Assembly: GCA_001579985.1 (NCBI GenBank)
Contig: LRSR01000510.1
Coordinates: 1 to 21,569 of the forward strand
Reading direction: 5' to 3'
DNA length: 21,569 bases
From: Hypsibius dujardini
Lineage: Eukaryota; Tardigrada; Eutardigrada; Parachela; Hypsibiidae
Shown: in pieces, positions 1 to 9,256 of the stretch
Layout of the letters: every line of letters begins with the position of its first letter
Numbering within the stretch: the first letter of the stretch is position 1
The notes under the pieces: model-generated
Told to the model about the DNA's origin: nothing
Seen by the model: only the letters and a program-made list of their open reading frames with translations
Databases searched by the model: none
Made by a program: the position numbers and the translations under genes

Positions 1-1358
1 CACCATGTGTTAAAATTGTACGAATACTCTCCAGGAAAATCGGCGTTATACCCTTTAAGAATTTGTGTGGGAGCAGTTTCCCCGAAATAACAATGAAAAG
101 GGAACGGATTTGTAATCTCTCTCGAAGATCGGTTAGACTGGCCATCGCTGACAGACACCGGTGAAAGAATGTGATGCCCACTGGCTATCTTTCCGAAGAG
201 GGACGCGCAGTCGATGACCAAGGAGATTTATAACTGCTACTATCTCCTCAAGGATTATACAGCGCCTCTGTCTCCGTAGCCTATCTTTCTTTTAAACCGA
301 ACCAAAGGTAAGATCATCGCTGTAGCGTACATCTGCATAGCGCGTATTACAGCCGTGTGGGTGAAAGTTCAGGAGCCCAGTGATCCTATCAATAACCGAG
401 TGGACCATAGAGTATGCTTGCAAGAGAATTATACTGGTCAAATGCAACAGAGACCGATATTTTCATAACAAGAACAACATATTGAAATTTTGTTTTTAAT
501 ATTAATAAATATTATAAAGTATTTGTTTGAACAAATACTACTGAATAATGCATGATGCAATTGTGTGTGTGTCAATATTTCTTTGAACTTTTCAGGGGAT
601 AACTATTTGATTTATTTATCTTAATACTATTTATTTGAATATTTAGGCACAATTATAGGCGCCCCGAAATTGTGTACTCAGGCAACTACGACATATCGTA
701 CCTCCGAATTTAGGTCTGGGTACATTTCGTATCCAGACATGGTATCACGACAATTTGCCCTTATAAACTAATTGTAGTAAGCGACAATTCGTATGCCGAC
801 TAATCCGCCTTTAGACATTCACATTTGTTTCCCCTATTTTCAAAACGAAGCAAGCCCATCTGAATCCGGCATTCTGACAAAAATCCCCATACATTTCGCT
901 TTTTAAATGTACATCGAGTCGGAATCTTCCAGGATTCCAGAAATCATTACGCACCAATTGTCTGGGTACGATCTGTCCGCGCACGCCAATAATTATTTCT
1001 AAAACTTGAGCAATGCAGCTCTTCAAATCACGCTGTGCCAATAACAAAGACCCAACCAACGACCAATTCGATCCTCAAGATAACCGGGAAATTGTCGACG
1101 CACCATACAAACGGTGATTAATGATCTAAAGAACTTCTGGAAATGTAGCACGTAGACCGCGAGTTAGGACATATCCAGGCATCCTTCGTCATGAGGGGAT
1201 TAGCTTTAGGCAACGAGGCCTTATTTTACTCTTTTTTCCGGTTCGGTCGGTACCCGTTGTTATATTGGTTTTTTTTCGCTTCATTTTACAGCCCTGTTGA
1301 GAACCACACTTTTATTTTTTTCCTTCCACTCGAACGAGGGCCAGAGCCACGCGATCCG
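1..1358. other. Region upstream of the GPCR gene, no gene seen
   Basis: Mostly AT-rich DNA. I found no exon with recognisable protein similarity and no RNA gene. A good 3' splice-site-like tract (a long T run, then TTTTACAG ending at 1291) lies just before the first GPCR coding exon. A non-coding or N-terminal-coding exon may therefore lie further upstream, but I cannot identify it. Short open frames here look like chance. Confidence 0.6.
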
Positions 1359-1512
1359 ATGGGGACCGCCGATGAAAAGACAATAATTTCGTTGGTAAAC
1401 GACCCCAAAAATGCAGCAGAGGAGGGGGAAGTTAAATTACATGCGAATGGACCCACCGCCGAAGCAGTCATCATCGTACTTTACGTTTGCATTCACGTTC
1501 TATCTCTGATGG
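1359..1512 (+). CDS. GPCR coding exon 1 (N-terminus and TM1 start)
   Basis: Encodes residues 1-51 and the first base of Gly52, covering the extracellular N-terminus and most of TM1 (VIIVLYVCIHVLSLM). The donor ATGG|GTATGC leaves phase 1. The start is uncertain. ATG at 1359 is used here, but the frame stays open upstream to a strong acceptor at 1291. That stretch would add an NHT glycosylation sequon, which the short version lacks in its N-terminus. If a spliced upstream exon supplies the start, the N-terminus is at least 22 residues longer. Confidence 0.7.
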
Positions 1513-4500
1513 GTATGCTGTCATAGGGAAAAAAATTATCTTCCTTCTTCGCTAAAACTATAATCGAAATAGCTCAACCATTTTTGTGCAAAAATTATCC
1601 GAAAACAAATGTTTAGCTAGCCTAATCTTCTGCTTCATGCCGTTCTAGGGCAATCGCCTCGCTTCTTTTTTGGGAATGAAAAGAAAGCTGTACTTTGCTT
1701 ACTGTTAAAGTGTAGTGTTCTAATGTTTTGACTTGAATGATTTCCATAAAAATTTCTGCGCACACTTCGAGCTGTTTTTGAAAACGAAAATTTCATTGCC
1801 TCGTCCTGGAGAATATTTTTTGTCAGACGTACTTTAATTTTTTTATTGCTTTTTCATCTGTGTGGAAATAATGCTAAGAAAAACGGAGTCTTCAAGGATC
1901 GCTCGTTTCCACCAGCGTTTAGTAGTCCAATCAATTCCAGAGACGCACTTGCTTTTGCAGTCAACAGGGGCAAAACATTTTGAGACCCATTTTCAAACAA
2001 ATCTTACTGTTGTAGTACTTTTGCGAAAAGAGCGAATCTCTACGCAAAATTAATTCAAACATTTAGCATTATTGCGGTAGGGTTGGCCAAAACATTAACC
2101 AAGCCTTCAAAGAGAAATGCTCGAGCTTCGCTAACTAAACCGAATAAGTGTCTGAATTTCTTGTCTTGCTTCAAATTTTGAATGATACTTACAAGGAAAT
2201 TGCACCATATTATCCCCGACTTCAGTAATGCGCTGAATAAAACATCGATCCAACAATCAATCAAACTGAAATCTTCTCGATATTGCAGCGCCATCTATAA
2301 AGGGTTGAATGAGTTATTGAATAAATGGAAGGTCTCGTTTATTGCCAATTTTTTATAACTAGAAGGGGAAGATTTGATCGGGGAAAGTTGTGCAATTTTC
2401 CTGCTAAAGAAAAAGTATGAATTTCAGTATAACTTGCCTTGCCTAATGATTTACAGGCAATGGCGTGGTCCTTATCATGATTTTGAAGCAGAAGGATGGA
2501 ATGCGTTCCCCACTGAACTCCCTCCTGGTCAATCTAACAATCGCGAGCCTGATGGTGGCGCTCTTCTGCATCGGCCCACACCTCCTGCTGCAAGTGATCT
2601 GGGAGGACTGGGTGTTCGGGGACCAACTGCTGGGCTGGTCGCTCTGCAAGATCTACGGGTTTGTTAAGAACTTGTCGTTCTTCGCGTTGACAAGCATCTT
2701 GCTGGTAAGATTTATTTTTATTATCTTTATTTTAATGTTAATTGCATTATCGTGGTTCGGAAGGTAGAATATTCTTTGCACGATTGAAGCTTCCGACTTA
2801 ATATAGTGGCGTGAAAATTATGGGCATAAGGATAATTTAAAAGGGATTGTAAATTTTAAAAGGGCCTACGAATTCGTGCTGGTTTTTTCGTACGGCGTCT
2901 CGAACGGTGTATTAGTGGTAAATAGAATATACACAATCGAATCAAAATAAATTTCCTAGATGTGCCCCTAAATATACGGTACATCCCTTTTAGGGAAGAT
3001 CTTAATGAAAACTTTGTGCGGCGGTTCACAAAAGAAAGAACAGCACTCAGCACTCTCCCCAATGAAATCTTCTAATTTTTAAATATTAAAAACTGGTTCA
3101 ACCCGTTATAGATGGCGCTGAGATTTCGATAAGGTTTCATTACTAATATTAATAATTCTTACGGCTTCTCCAGTAACCTCGCAGCACCCTCTATAACGGC
3201 TTGAGCCAATTTTTAAATATTTAAAAATGTAAGGTCTCGTTCATGCCGAACTTCTCAGTGGTCATATTGCCAGATAAACCAGATGAATACGTAAAGGCAG
3301 TAAAAAGTGGGAGATTCTGCTGGGAAGAGTGGTGCCCTTTCCTTGTCAGGCCCATTTTGAAGCATCAATTTACAAATTTTACGCAAAACATAAAACATTT
3401 TTTTGGAAACCTCCGTTACACCTTTACCACTGCCAATGTTTCGTTTAAGGTCCATACAGGTCGGAACCAGAACGTTAATGGGGTGGTGGACCCGGGCCGG
3501 TAGCGCAAAAGGGCAAAAACACATTTTTTTAGAACGCAGCGGAAAATTATTGTGCCTGGCCATACAAAATGTTTTTTTTGCTTCATGGCGATCTTCTTTG
3601 TGAATTTGGAATTTTAACTGTTTAATGCCTGCCATGTTATAATGTAAAGTACTTGAAATAGAGAACATGTATGCACTTCCAGGAAGTTCAAAAAATGTTC
3701 TACATTACGAGTACTTACGTTGCTCCCCTCAGCTTACAACAATCCTTACGATTAGTTTGTTTCATTCTATTTTATTCATCATTTTCTGCTGCTCGTCCTC
3801 GAATGCTTCTTGTCCAGAGTAATGTGATAGTTAATTTTTTTTAGCTCGTGGCGTTCGAGCGGTTTCTGGCCATCGTTCACCCCTTCAGCAGTCGCACGTG
3901 CCTTATTTCCCGGTCCAATCTCAAGTGGAGCGCCCTCACCGTCTGGCTCATCGCCGGCCTCATCAGCACTCCCAATGTCTACTTTTTTCAAACCTTTACC
4001 CACGAGTTTATATCCCTTGAAAATTCGAATGTCCGCAATCAGACCATCTGCCTTCGTGCCTACAACCTCCCGGGCGCCCACATTCCTGCGTACGACTTTA
4101 CCTGCTTCGTCCTCTACTTCCTCGTGCCCTGCATCACCATGGGAATCCTCTACATCTTCGTGGGGATCAAGCTGCGAGCTTCGACCATAAGGGATCTCGG
4201 CATGATCGACCCCAACCTTCATGTCCTCACCCGCAGCAGTACAGTCAGGTACGTGCATGTATGTCTCGGTAGCGTCGGTTTTTTTATATAAATTGTGCAA
4301 GTACATATATAAATTATTCAAAACACGTATTTAAATAAGAATCGATTGCGTCTAAAATAAAAAAATCTTGTTATTTTCGGCACTTTTTATAAGTTCAACT
4401 TTCTCAATAGTTATTGTAAAATTTCAATTATGAAAAGCCTAAAAAACCGAACAAAATGTATATTAAATACAGATTTGCATTTGATTTATTTTAAATAATC

Positions 4501-5031
4501 TAAAATGGTATTTATAATTTATGTAAACATAGTTTACCGATCCGTTTGTATTTAATATCAAAAGGTGCTTTTTCGGTTATTTAAAATATCATGTGAATAA
4601 CTAAATACTAGAAATATAGTGCATTCAAGCCCGGCAGCTATCTTTAATTTTCCCAAACTAGCAGCAGCAATAATGATGGGGGAAAGGTCTCACAATTGCC
4701 GGAATTTCAAGCGCTTACGTCCAGTTCCATTTGCGCCGATCAGTTCCAGCAGTGGGCGGTCCTTCAGAACCGCAAAAAAGTCATCTGGATGTTGGTCGTC
4801 ATTGTGATGATGTTCGTGGTCTGCTGGTTGCCTATGCATATCCGCAAACTCATGTCCTCTCTGAACGGCTGGGATTTTACGAGCGGCGAGTGGTTGGGCC
4901 AATACTTTCTCCCTGCCACTGATTGGTTGATTAATCTCAACAGCGCAATTAATCCGCTGTTGATTTATGCGGTCTTCTCGGAGAATCTTCGCACGGTGAC
5001 ACGTCATTCTGACAATTATTTGAACACATGA
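1359..5031 (+). CDS. Class A (rhodopsin-like) peptide-type G-protein-coupled receptor, 4 coding exons
   Basis: Joining 1359-1512, 2457-2704, 3845-4248 and 4662-5031 gives one open frame of 391 residues with intron phases 1, 0 and 2. It is a seven-helix plasma-membrane receptor. Seen: TM1 with the GN motif (N53 = 1.50); TM2 with NLTIAS; C115 to R140 spaced exactly 25 residues (3.25 to 3.50); ERF then LAIVHP; TM4 W168 with a Pro nine residues later; an extracellular loop 2 with sequon N199-Q-T and C203, the expected disulphide partner of C115; TM5 P229; TM6 CWLP (323-326); TM7 NPLLIY (366-371), then a helix-8 start SENLR. Opsin is excluded because residue 7.43 is Asn, not Lys. By general look it resembles the invertebrate PRXamide/neuromedin U/ghrelin-like peptide receptors (inference; ligand unknown). 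Oddities: Asp2.50 is Ser82, DRY is ERF, and NPxxY carries one extra residue. The C-tail is short (about 13 residues), so a further exon is possible. Confidence 0.87.
1513..2456 (+). other. GPCR intron 1, holding a repeat fragment
   Basis: A phase 1 GT-AG intron inside the conserved GN of TM1. No convincing exon is seen inside it. Its 3' half holds one end of a foldback repeat family at about 2269-2346, related to the complete element in intron 2. Confidence 0.8.
2269..2346 (+). repeat. Single end of a foldback/MITE-like element
   Basis: The stretch GCGCCATCTATAAAGGGTT followed further on by AAGGTCTCGTT matches the right arm of the element at 3056-3247 (GCACCCTCTATAACGGCTT, then AAGGTCTCGTT). 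A matching left arm was not found nearby, so this looks like a truncated or decayed copy. Confidence 0.6.
2457..2704 (+). CDS. GPCR coding exon 2 (TM1 end, TM2, most of TM3)
   Basis: The acceptor TTTACAG|GC completes Gly52 and the donor CTG|GTAAGA ends on a codon boundary. The exon encodes residues 52-134: GNGVV, intracellular loop 1 with SPLN, TM2 NLTIASLMVALF, the first extracellular loop WEDWVFG, and TM3 from C115. Ser82 sits where nearly all class A receptors have Asp2.50, counted from the NLxxxD pattern. Confidence 0.88.
3056..3247. mobile_element. MITE-like foldback element A
   Basis: Two arms (about 3056-3130 and 3170-3247) are imperfect reverse complements. The left arm has AACCCGTTATAGATGGCGCTG and the reverse-complemented right arm has AAGCCGTTATAGAGGGTGCTG; both share an AATTTTTAAATATT-type tract. 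The arms occupy nearly the whole element, leaving a loop of roughly 40 bases. There is no coding capacity, and no target-site duplication could be assigned with confidence. A non-autonomous DNA transposon is the likeliest identity. Confidence 0.72.
3445..3560 (+). repeat. Diverged fragment related to the element at 12829
   Basis: Shares GTCGGAACCAG and, about 40 bases on, CAAAAGGGCAAA with the left arm of the inverted-repeat element at 12829-13414, in the same order and spacing class. AACCTCCGTT nearby is also common to both regions. Identity is partial, so this is a decayed copy at best. Confidence 0.45.
3845..4248 (+). CDS. GPCR coding exon 3 (TM3 end to TM5 and loop 3)
   Basis: The acceptor after a T run (TTTAG|CTC) is phase 0, and the donor GTCAG|GTACGT leaves phase 2. 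It encodes residues 135-268: LVAFERFLAIVHP, TM4, extracellular loop 2 with N199QT and C203, TM5 FVLYFLVPCITM, and the start of intracellular loop 3 with KLRASTIRDLG. The joint to exon 2 restores the exact Cys3.25-Arg3.50 spacing, which confirms the splice. Confidence 0.9.
4249..4661 (+). other. GPCR intron 3
   Basis: A phase 2 GT-AG intron of about 410 bases, very AT-rich. It ends in TCTTTAATTTTCCCAAACTAG, a good polypyrimidine-acceptor context. Nothing else is seen in it. Confidence 0.8.
4662..5031 (+). CDS. GPCR coding exon 4 (loop 3 end, TM6, TM7, C-tail)
   Basis: The acceptor AACTAG|C completes Ser269, and TGA at 5029-5031 ends the frame. The exon encodes a Ser/Asn loop 3 segment, NRKKVIWMLVV into TM6 with CWLP, TM7 with LNSAINPLLIY, and the tail ending DNYLNT. 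The acceptor is part of a TAG-CAG-CAG run, so splicing can slip by one or two codons without changing frame. A GTGACA after LRT could act as a donor to an unseen tail exon. Confidence 0.85.
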
Positions 5032-5196
5032 GCCTTACTTAAGTCCAACAACCCCACTGTTGTCCGAATATGACTGAAGAACGTCGTCAACCCGCCAATA
5101 TATAGACGCGCTCTTTTGAGAAATTTTATAAACGCTCTAGCGAATTTTAATTATGAATGTATTACGGTCGAATATGATCACCGTTTTGTCCATTCA

Positions 5197-5276
5197 ATTT
5201 ACCAGCGTTCGACTTGATCTTATACAAAAATATGAAACCACGAAGAGAAATCCCACATGCGTACCGCGTGTAGCTA
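5197..5276 (+). repeat. Dispersed repeat, copy 1
   Basis: Pairs with 7597-7674 in the same orientation. Shared words in order are TTTACCAGCGTTCG, CTTGA, CAAAAATATGAA, GAAGAGAA and GTGTAGCTA. The match is roughly 75 percent by eye over about 80 bases. The flanks do not match, so this is a dispersed rather than a local tandem repeat. Confidence 0.65.
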
Positions 5277-5513
5277 GTGTTCTGATCGTCAAAGCTAGGG
5301 GGCCTACAACAAAACTTCGCCAAAACAGAAAGCGGGCAAACAACGAAAATCCAATTTAACGAAGAGTGAAAACACGGGAAAATTGGGGGAAACTACGAAA
5401 ACTGAAATTTCTAAAACGAAAAAGCATAGAAATTAAGACGTGTATTTTAGTACCCACATTTTTGCTTGTTTTGAGTATGCCTTCTGTACCGCATTATAAT
5501 ACCCTATGCGACT

Positions 5514-6234
5514 TCAGAGTCTTACAGGGAAATTTTGCATCTCTGGAAGGCGAATTGTTTCACTTTTTTAAATTTTTTTGTGTGAATGTAACCTATTTCT
5601 CAATATTTCAATTGAAAAAAATAAAACAAATGCCTTCTAACATTTTTTAAAAATCAAAAACCAGTTTGCGGTGGTACATAGGGGACGCTCTCAATGTTAC
5701 TACATGTTGCGTGCATTAATTGAACTATTCGTTGACACGAGCGAATACAATGGCTTGTTTGCGGCCGTTACTAAATTACTTTAACCGAAACCATTTGAAT
5801 ATTTAATTTAGTAAGAAATATGAAACACAAATATAGGCTGTGGGACAAGGGTTATTATTTACTTTCACGAATAATGCTATTATGCGGTTGAAGTCTAGTA
5901 ATAATTATTCCAAGGTAATAGCAAAAATTCAACAATCAATTGCACGCTTTATGCCAAAACTAAAGAACTAAAATCGATCAATCAATGGCGTTGCAGCCGC
6001 CATTGCCTATAGCGTCGATAAATACAACGATCAACGAAAGACATTTCCAGTAACGTTGAGAGCGCCCCCTATGTACCACCGCGGATTAGTTTTTGATTTT
6101 TAAAAAATGTAAGGAAGCATTTGTATTTTTTTTTTGATTAAAATATTGAGAATTAAGTTATATGCACATAACAAACTAAAAAAATGTGAAACATTTTGCC
6201 TTCCAAAGATGCAAAATTCCCTTGTTAGGACTGG
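5514..6234. mobile_element. Large foldback element B with arms of about 185 bases
   Basis: The left arm (about 5514-5702) and right arm (about 6050-6234) are reverse complements of good quality. Examples are GGTGGTACATAGGGGACGCTC against GGTGGTACATAGGGGGCGCTC, AAATTTTGCATCTCTGGAAGG against GAATTTTGCATCTTTGGAAGG, and a shared CATTTTTTAAAAATCAAAAA. The spacer of about 350 bases has no reading frame of note. It lacks a transposase, so it is a non-autonomous inverted-repeat transposon of the MITE/foldback class. An AATAAA at 5620-5625 inside the left arm is probably incidental. Confidence 0.8.
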
Positions 6235-7596
6235 GCTGAACTATGCAGACTGGTATCGGTTGTGTTACGTCCATACTTTATGTCAGAGTCTCATAAGTGT
6301 ACTCCAATCGTGACGTAGGTGTTTACACTTCATACATTCATGACTATGTCAGGATGACATTTTGCCATAGGAACTATGAACACCCATCTGAAATTTCCAA
6401 AACAGTTGTTAGAGTCGTGCTGGAAGCTGGCGTGATCTGACGAATCCACCGACAAATCATAGAAGACAGACCAATCAGAGCTCGGTTCCAGCTGTACTAA
6501 TTTTGACTTCCACCACAACCGTTCCTTTGTTTTTTTAAAAATTTGTTGAAAGCCTCAATATGCTATACAATTTCACGGCAACCGTTTTGGCAATTTCAAT
6601 TACGTAGATTTTCAATCTTTTACGCAACGATAATTCGAATAATAATATAGTCAAATATAGTAATTCCATTATAAAATTGCTCTGCCAGATTGATGGAATT
6701 TACTTGTTGATAAATCAGTTCACAAATCTCTCTAAAATTGAAAATAATTAAAATGTACGTAAAAACAAAATAGAACACAGAATGTGAACCGAAACGTAAG
6801 TAATAAAAATACAGCGTTGATAACAAAAAATTGTGCTTCCGATTGTCGGTCCATGTTTGCGTCATTGGCTGTCTACGCCTGTTTACAAGGCTCATATTTC
6901 TGTATTGAATGTCTGTTCGCCTATGTTAATGTTTGTGTAGTTTTCGTCCGAATCGTTTCCGGGGGATCTTGGGGGGGGGGAATTTATTCTTCTTCGCGAG
7001 TGGTTTTCGGTTAACGAACCTGCAGATCGTCATGCTTATTCTTAGTTTAAGACGAATAAACATTTGTGTATTCGAAAATTATCTACGGATTATGTCTGAG
7101 ACCACGATCACTTCTTACCAGTTCATAACATTACCTTCTGTTAAGTCCCGATCCTGTGTGATTTGATTGCAAACAAATGGGCAAAGGAGCATCCCCGTCT
7201 CCTGGAAAGCTATGTCTGAAACTGAGAAGAAAAAATGATGATGGCGTTGGGACTTTGATGTTTTAGCCTCGTCTGATGCCACACGAAAACGTGGAGATTA
7301 GTAAAACCAAAGACAGCTGCAGTTGTAACTTCAAACTAATGAATGTATAATGCGCCAAATAGCTCTTAAGGGGAATGGATTTGTTGAGGGCCTGTGAAGT
7401 TGAGTTCTATTAAGCGGGAATGAAAGTGACTCGAGCTGATGTTCGATATGTTACCGTTTAACAACTGCCTTTGCAAATCCTTACAGGATGATTATACTGT
7501 CTACAGTAAGACTGGTGTGGGCCTTAACTGACTCGGGGCATCACTTAAGTAACGAACTCAGAATCATTTGAAAGTGTTTTTTATTCAGACTATTTG

Positions 7597-7674
7597 ATTT
7601 TACCAGCGTTCGGCTTGAACTCATTGCAAAAATATGAATCAAGAAGAGAATTCCTTGCATATTATGTGTAGCTA
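7597..7674 (+). repeat. Dispersed repeat, copy 2
   Basis: Second copy of the unit at 5197-5276, in the same orientation about 2.4 kb away. See that entry for the shared words. No terminal inverted repeats or coding frame are visible, so the class is unknown. Confidence 0.65.
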
Positions 7675-8986
7675 ATTTTTTTATCAGTCAGGTGTGTGTT
7701 CGATATCGACCGAGTGGACAGAATGAGTCCCGCGTACCGGATATTAATTCAGAAATTTATCAAATTTGGACGGGAGTTGTGAAGTTTGCGAGTGATCAAC
7801 TCAACTCTCCTCTGGCTTTTGGGGAGTGATGGGGATATCGGATATGAAATTAGTTCTCCAACTCGTATGGTAGACCTTTCATGTTCCTCTTTAGTGTCAT
7901 AGATCAGAAAACCGGTGGCGGATTACAAGAAAAATCTAAAAATATCTTCGCTTTGATGTATGTTTCTTTTAGAAAACGTAAAATAAAATCTTTACCCACG
8001 TGGTTCAATACCAAATTTTACCAATAATTTTCGTTTGTCTCACCCCTCGACACCCTACGGTGTATAGCTACCACCGCCCCTTCAATCCTTGGCAAATCAC
8101 AACCCAAACGAACGCCCGGCACGGTGGCTAAATTTAATACATGTACAAAAGTATGTACTGCACTTTCATAAGAGCCAAGTTAAAATGAAAGACGTTATAA
8201 AAACGCCAGTCGTTCCCGTTTTTTTTGCTTCGGAAATTGAAGTTCGCATTGTCAGAATTGTTTTACTGGTTAGTTTCTGTAGAATGTATGTCTTGTAGCG
8301 TCGAAAACAATATCACAAAACAGTCAACTGCTCGATACGAAGCCAGCCGATCACTCCCAAATACTAAAATATTAAATAGCGCGGGTTTTCAGTGATAAAA
8401 TATGTATTTGAATTATCCAACGGGTGGTGCACTATAATCAGCCGGTAGTTGTAGGTACAGTGTACCGGTAATATGGCACAGCAAAGCACTGCTCGATAAA
8501 TACTCAACGTAATCAATCGGCAAATTTGTGTTATTCAACAAGACCATCATGGAATACACATTTTATATTGGTCAAACTACGTGTAGGGTTTCCTCCGCAA
8601 TCAACACTTAGTACACTCATTCATGTGTGGACGCGAGAAGCTCAACTTACGATGCGTCACACAACTAAACGGTGCTGAAAAATCAACGAGAAATGCCTAT
8701 TCATCACACCCATCAACAATGGCCGTTTGTTAGCACTACAAACAACGGAAACGGCCGGCAAGCTGCCTCGAACGAATGTCAAGTATCATTTTCACATATT
8801 CTCTCATCAGAGAGCTGCCGAGAGAGAGAGTACCGATTGCCTAAACGATGTTTTCCTTCATACCAATCCCGATGGCGTCATCGGTTGTGGCCTCGTTGCT
8901 TCTAAGGCCTCCGCTCTTGGGGCAGAATCTTCGCGGAGGCATTGTTCATGGCATCCACGGGTTAATAGAAGGTGTAATAAAGAGAA

Positions 8987-9256
8987 ATGGTGGAGCCCTT
9001 GCCGGGCCTTTGTCTTGCGTGTTTTATGGTGGCCGCAGTGTCCAGTCAAACGTTTCCCAATCGTATGGTCCTGCTGGGCACTGACCCGGACCCGTTGCTG
9101 ACCCTAAGGTGGCGCGTCAATGCCACCGATGTGGCCGTCGAATTGGGCGGACGGACCAAGGGCTGGATGGCCTTGGGGAGGTCGCCGAACGGCGGGATGG
9201 ACAGATCGGATATATTGTTTGCGTGGATTGACCCGAGCGGGGTGACTTACGTGCAG
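8987..9256 (+). CDS. DOMON gene exon 1 (signal peptide, DOMON start)
   Basis: Encodes residues 1-90. ATG at 8987 is chosen because it directly precedes a hydrophobic signal sequence ending in VSSQ, followed by the first DOMON strands WRVNATDVAVEL, TKGWMALG, GGMDRSD and FAWIDPSG. The donor CAG|GTGAGA is canonical and phase 0. The junction to exon 2 yields TYVQ-DRFVV, as expected for DBH-type DOMON domains. Confidence 0.87.

Larger units (their letters stand above)
2705..3844 (+). other. GPCR intron 2, holding repeats
   Basis: A phase 0 GT-AG intron of about 1.1 kb. It contains the foldback element at 3056-3247 and a fragment at about 3445-3560 resembling the arm of the element at 12829-13414. 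Short open frames on both strands near 3243-3668 fall in this repeat-derived sequence and are not considered genes. Confidence 0.75.
5032..8986. other. Spacer between GPCR and DOMON genes
   Basis: About 4 kb with no supported gene. It holds a large foldback element (5514-6234), two copies of a dispersed repeat (5197-5276 and 7597-7674) and a G run near 6972. Short open frames on both strands show no recognisable protein features. A GAGAGAGAG stretch near 8821 lies about 160 bases before the DOMON gene start and could be a promoter-proximal GAGA-type element; this is only suggestive. Confidence 0.6.

Noticed and set aside
1191-1358. Upstream ATG at 1191 as start of the GPCR
   Set aside because: The stretch to 1291 reads as a polypyrimidine tract and acceptor, so it is more likely intron or non-coding. 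A spliced upstream start remains possible.
3243-3668. Overlapping open frames on both strands in GPCR intron 2
   Set aside because: They lie in repeat-derived intron sequence, have no family motifs, and the true transcript splices over them.
3779-4321. Minus-strand open frame of 180 codons
   Set aside because: Antisense shadow of GPCR exon 3, whose plus-strand translation has clear TM4-TM5 and ERF motifs.
2457-5031. Opsin identity for the receptor
   Set aside because: There is no Lys at position 7.43 in TM7 (Asn instead), and loop 2 and TM6 look like a peptide receptor.
5366-5650. 94-codon plus-strand open frame
   Set aside because: It runs into the left arm of the foldback element and has no protein features.
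8727-9101. Plus-strand frames overlapping DOMON exon 1
   Set aside because: Out of frame with the signal peptide and DOMON motifs, so they are shadows.
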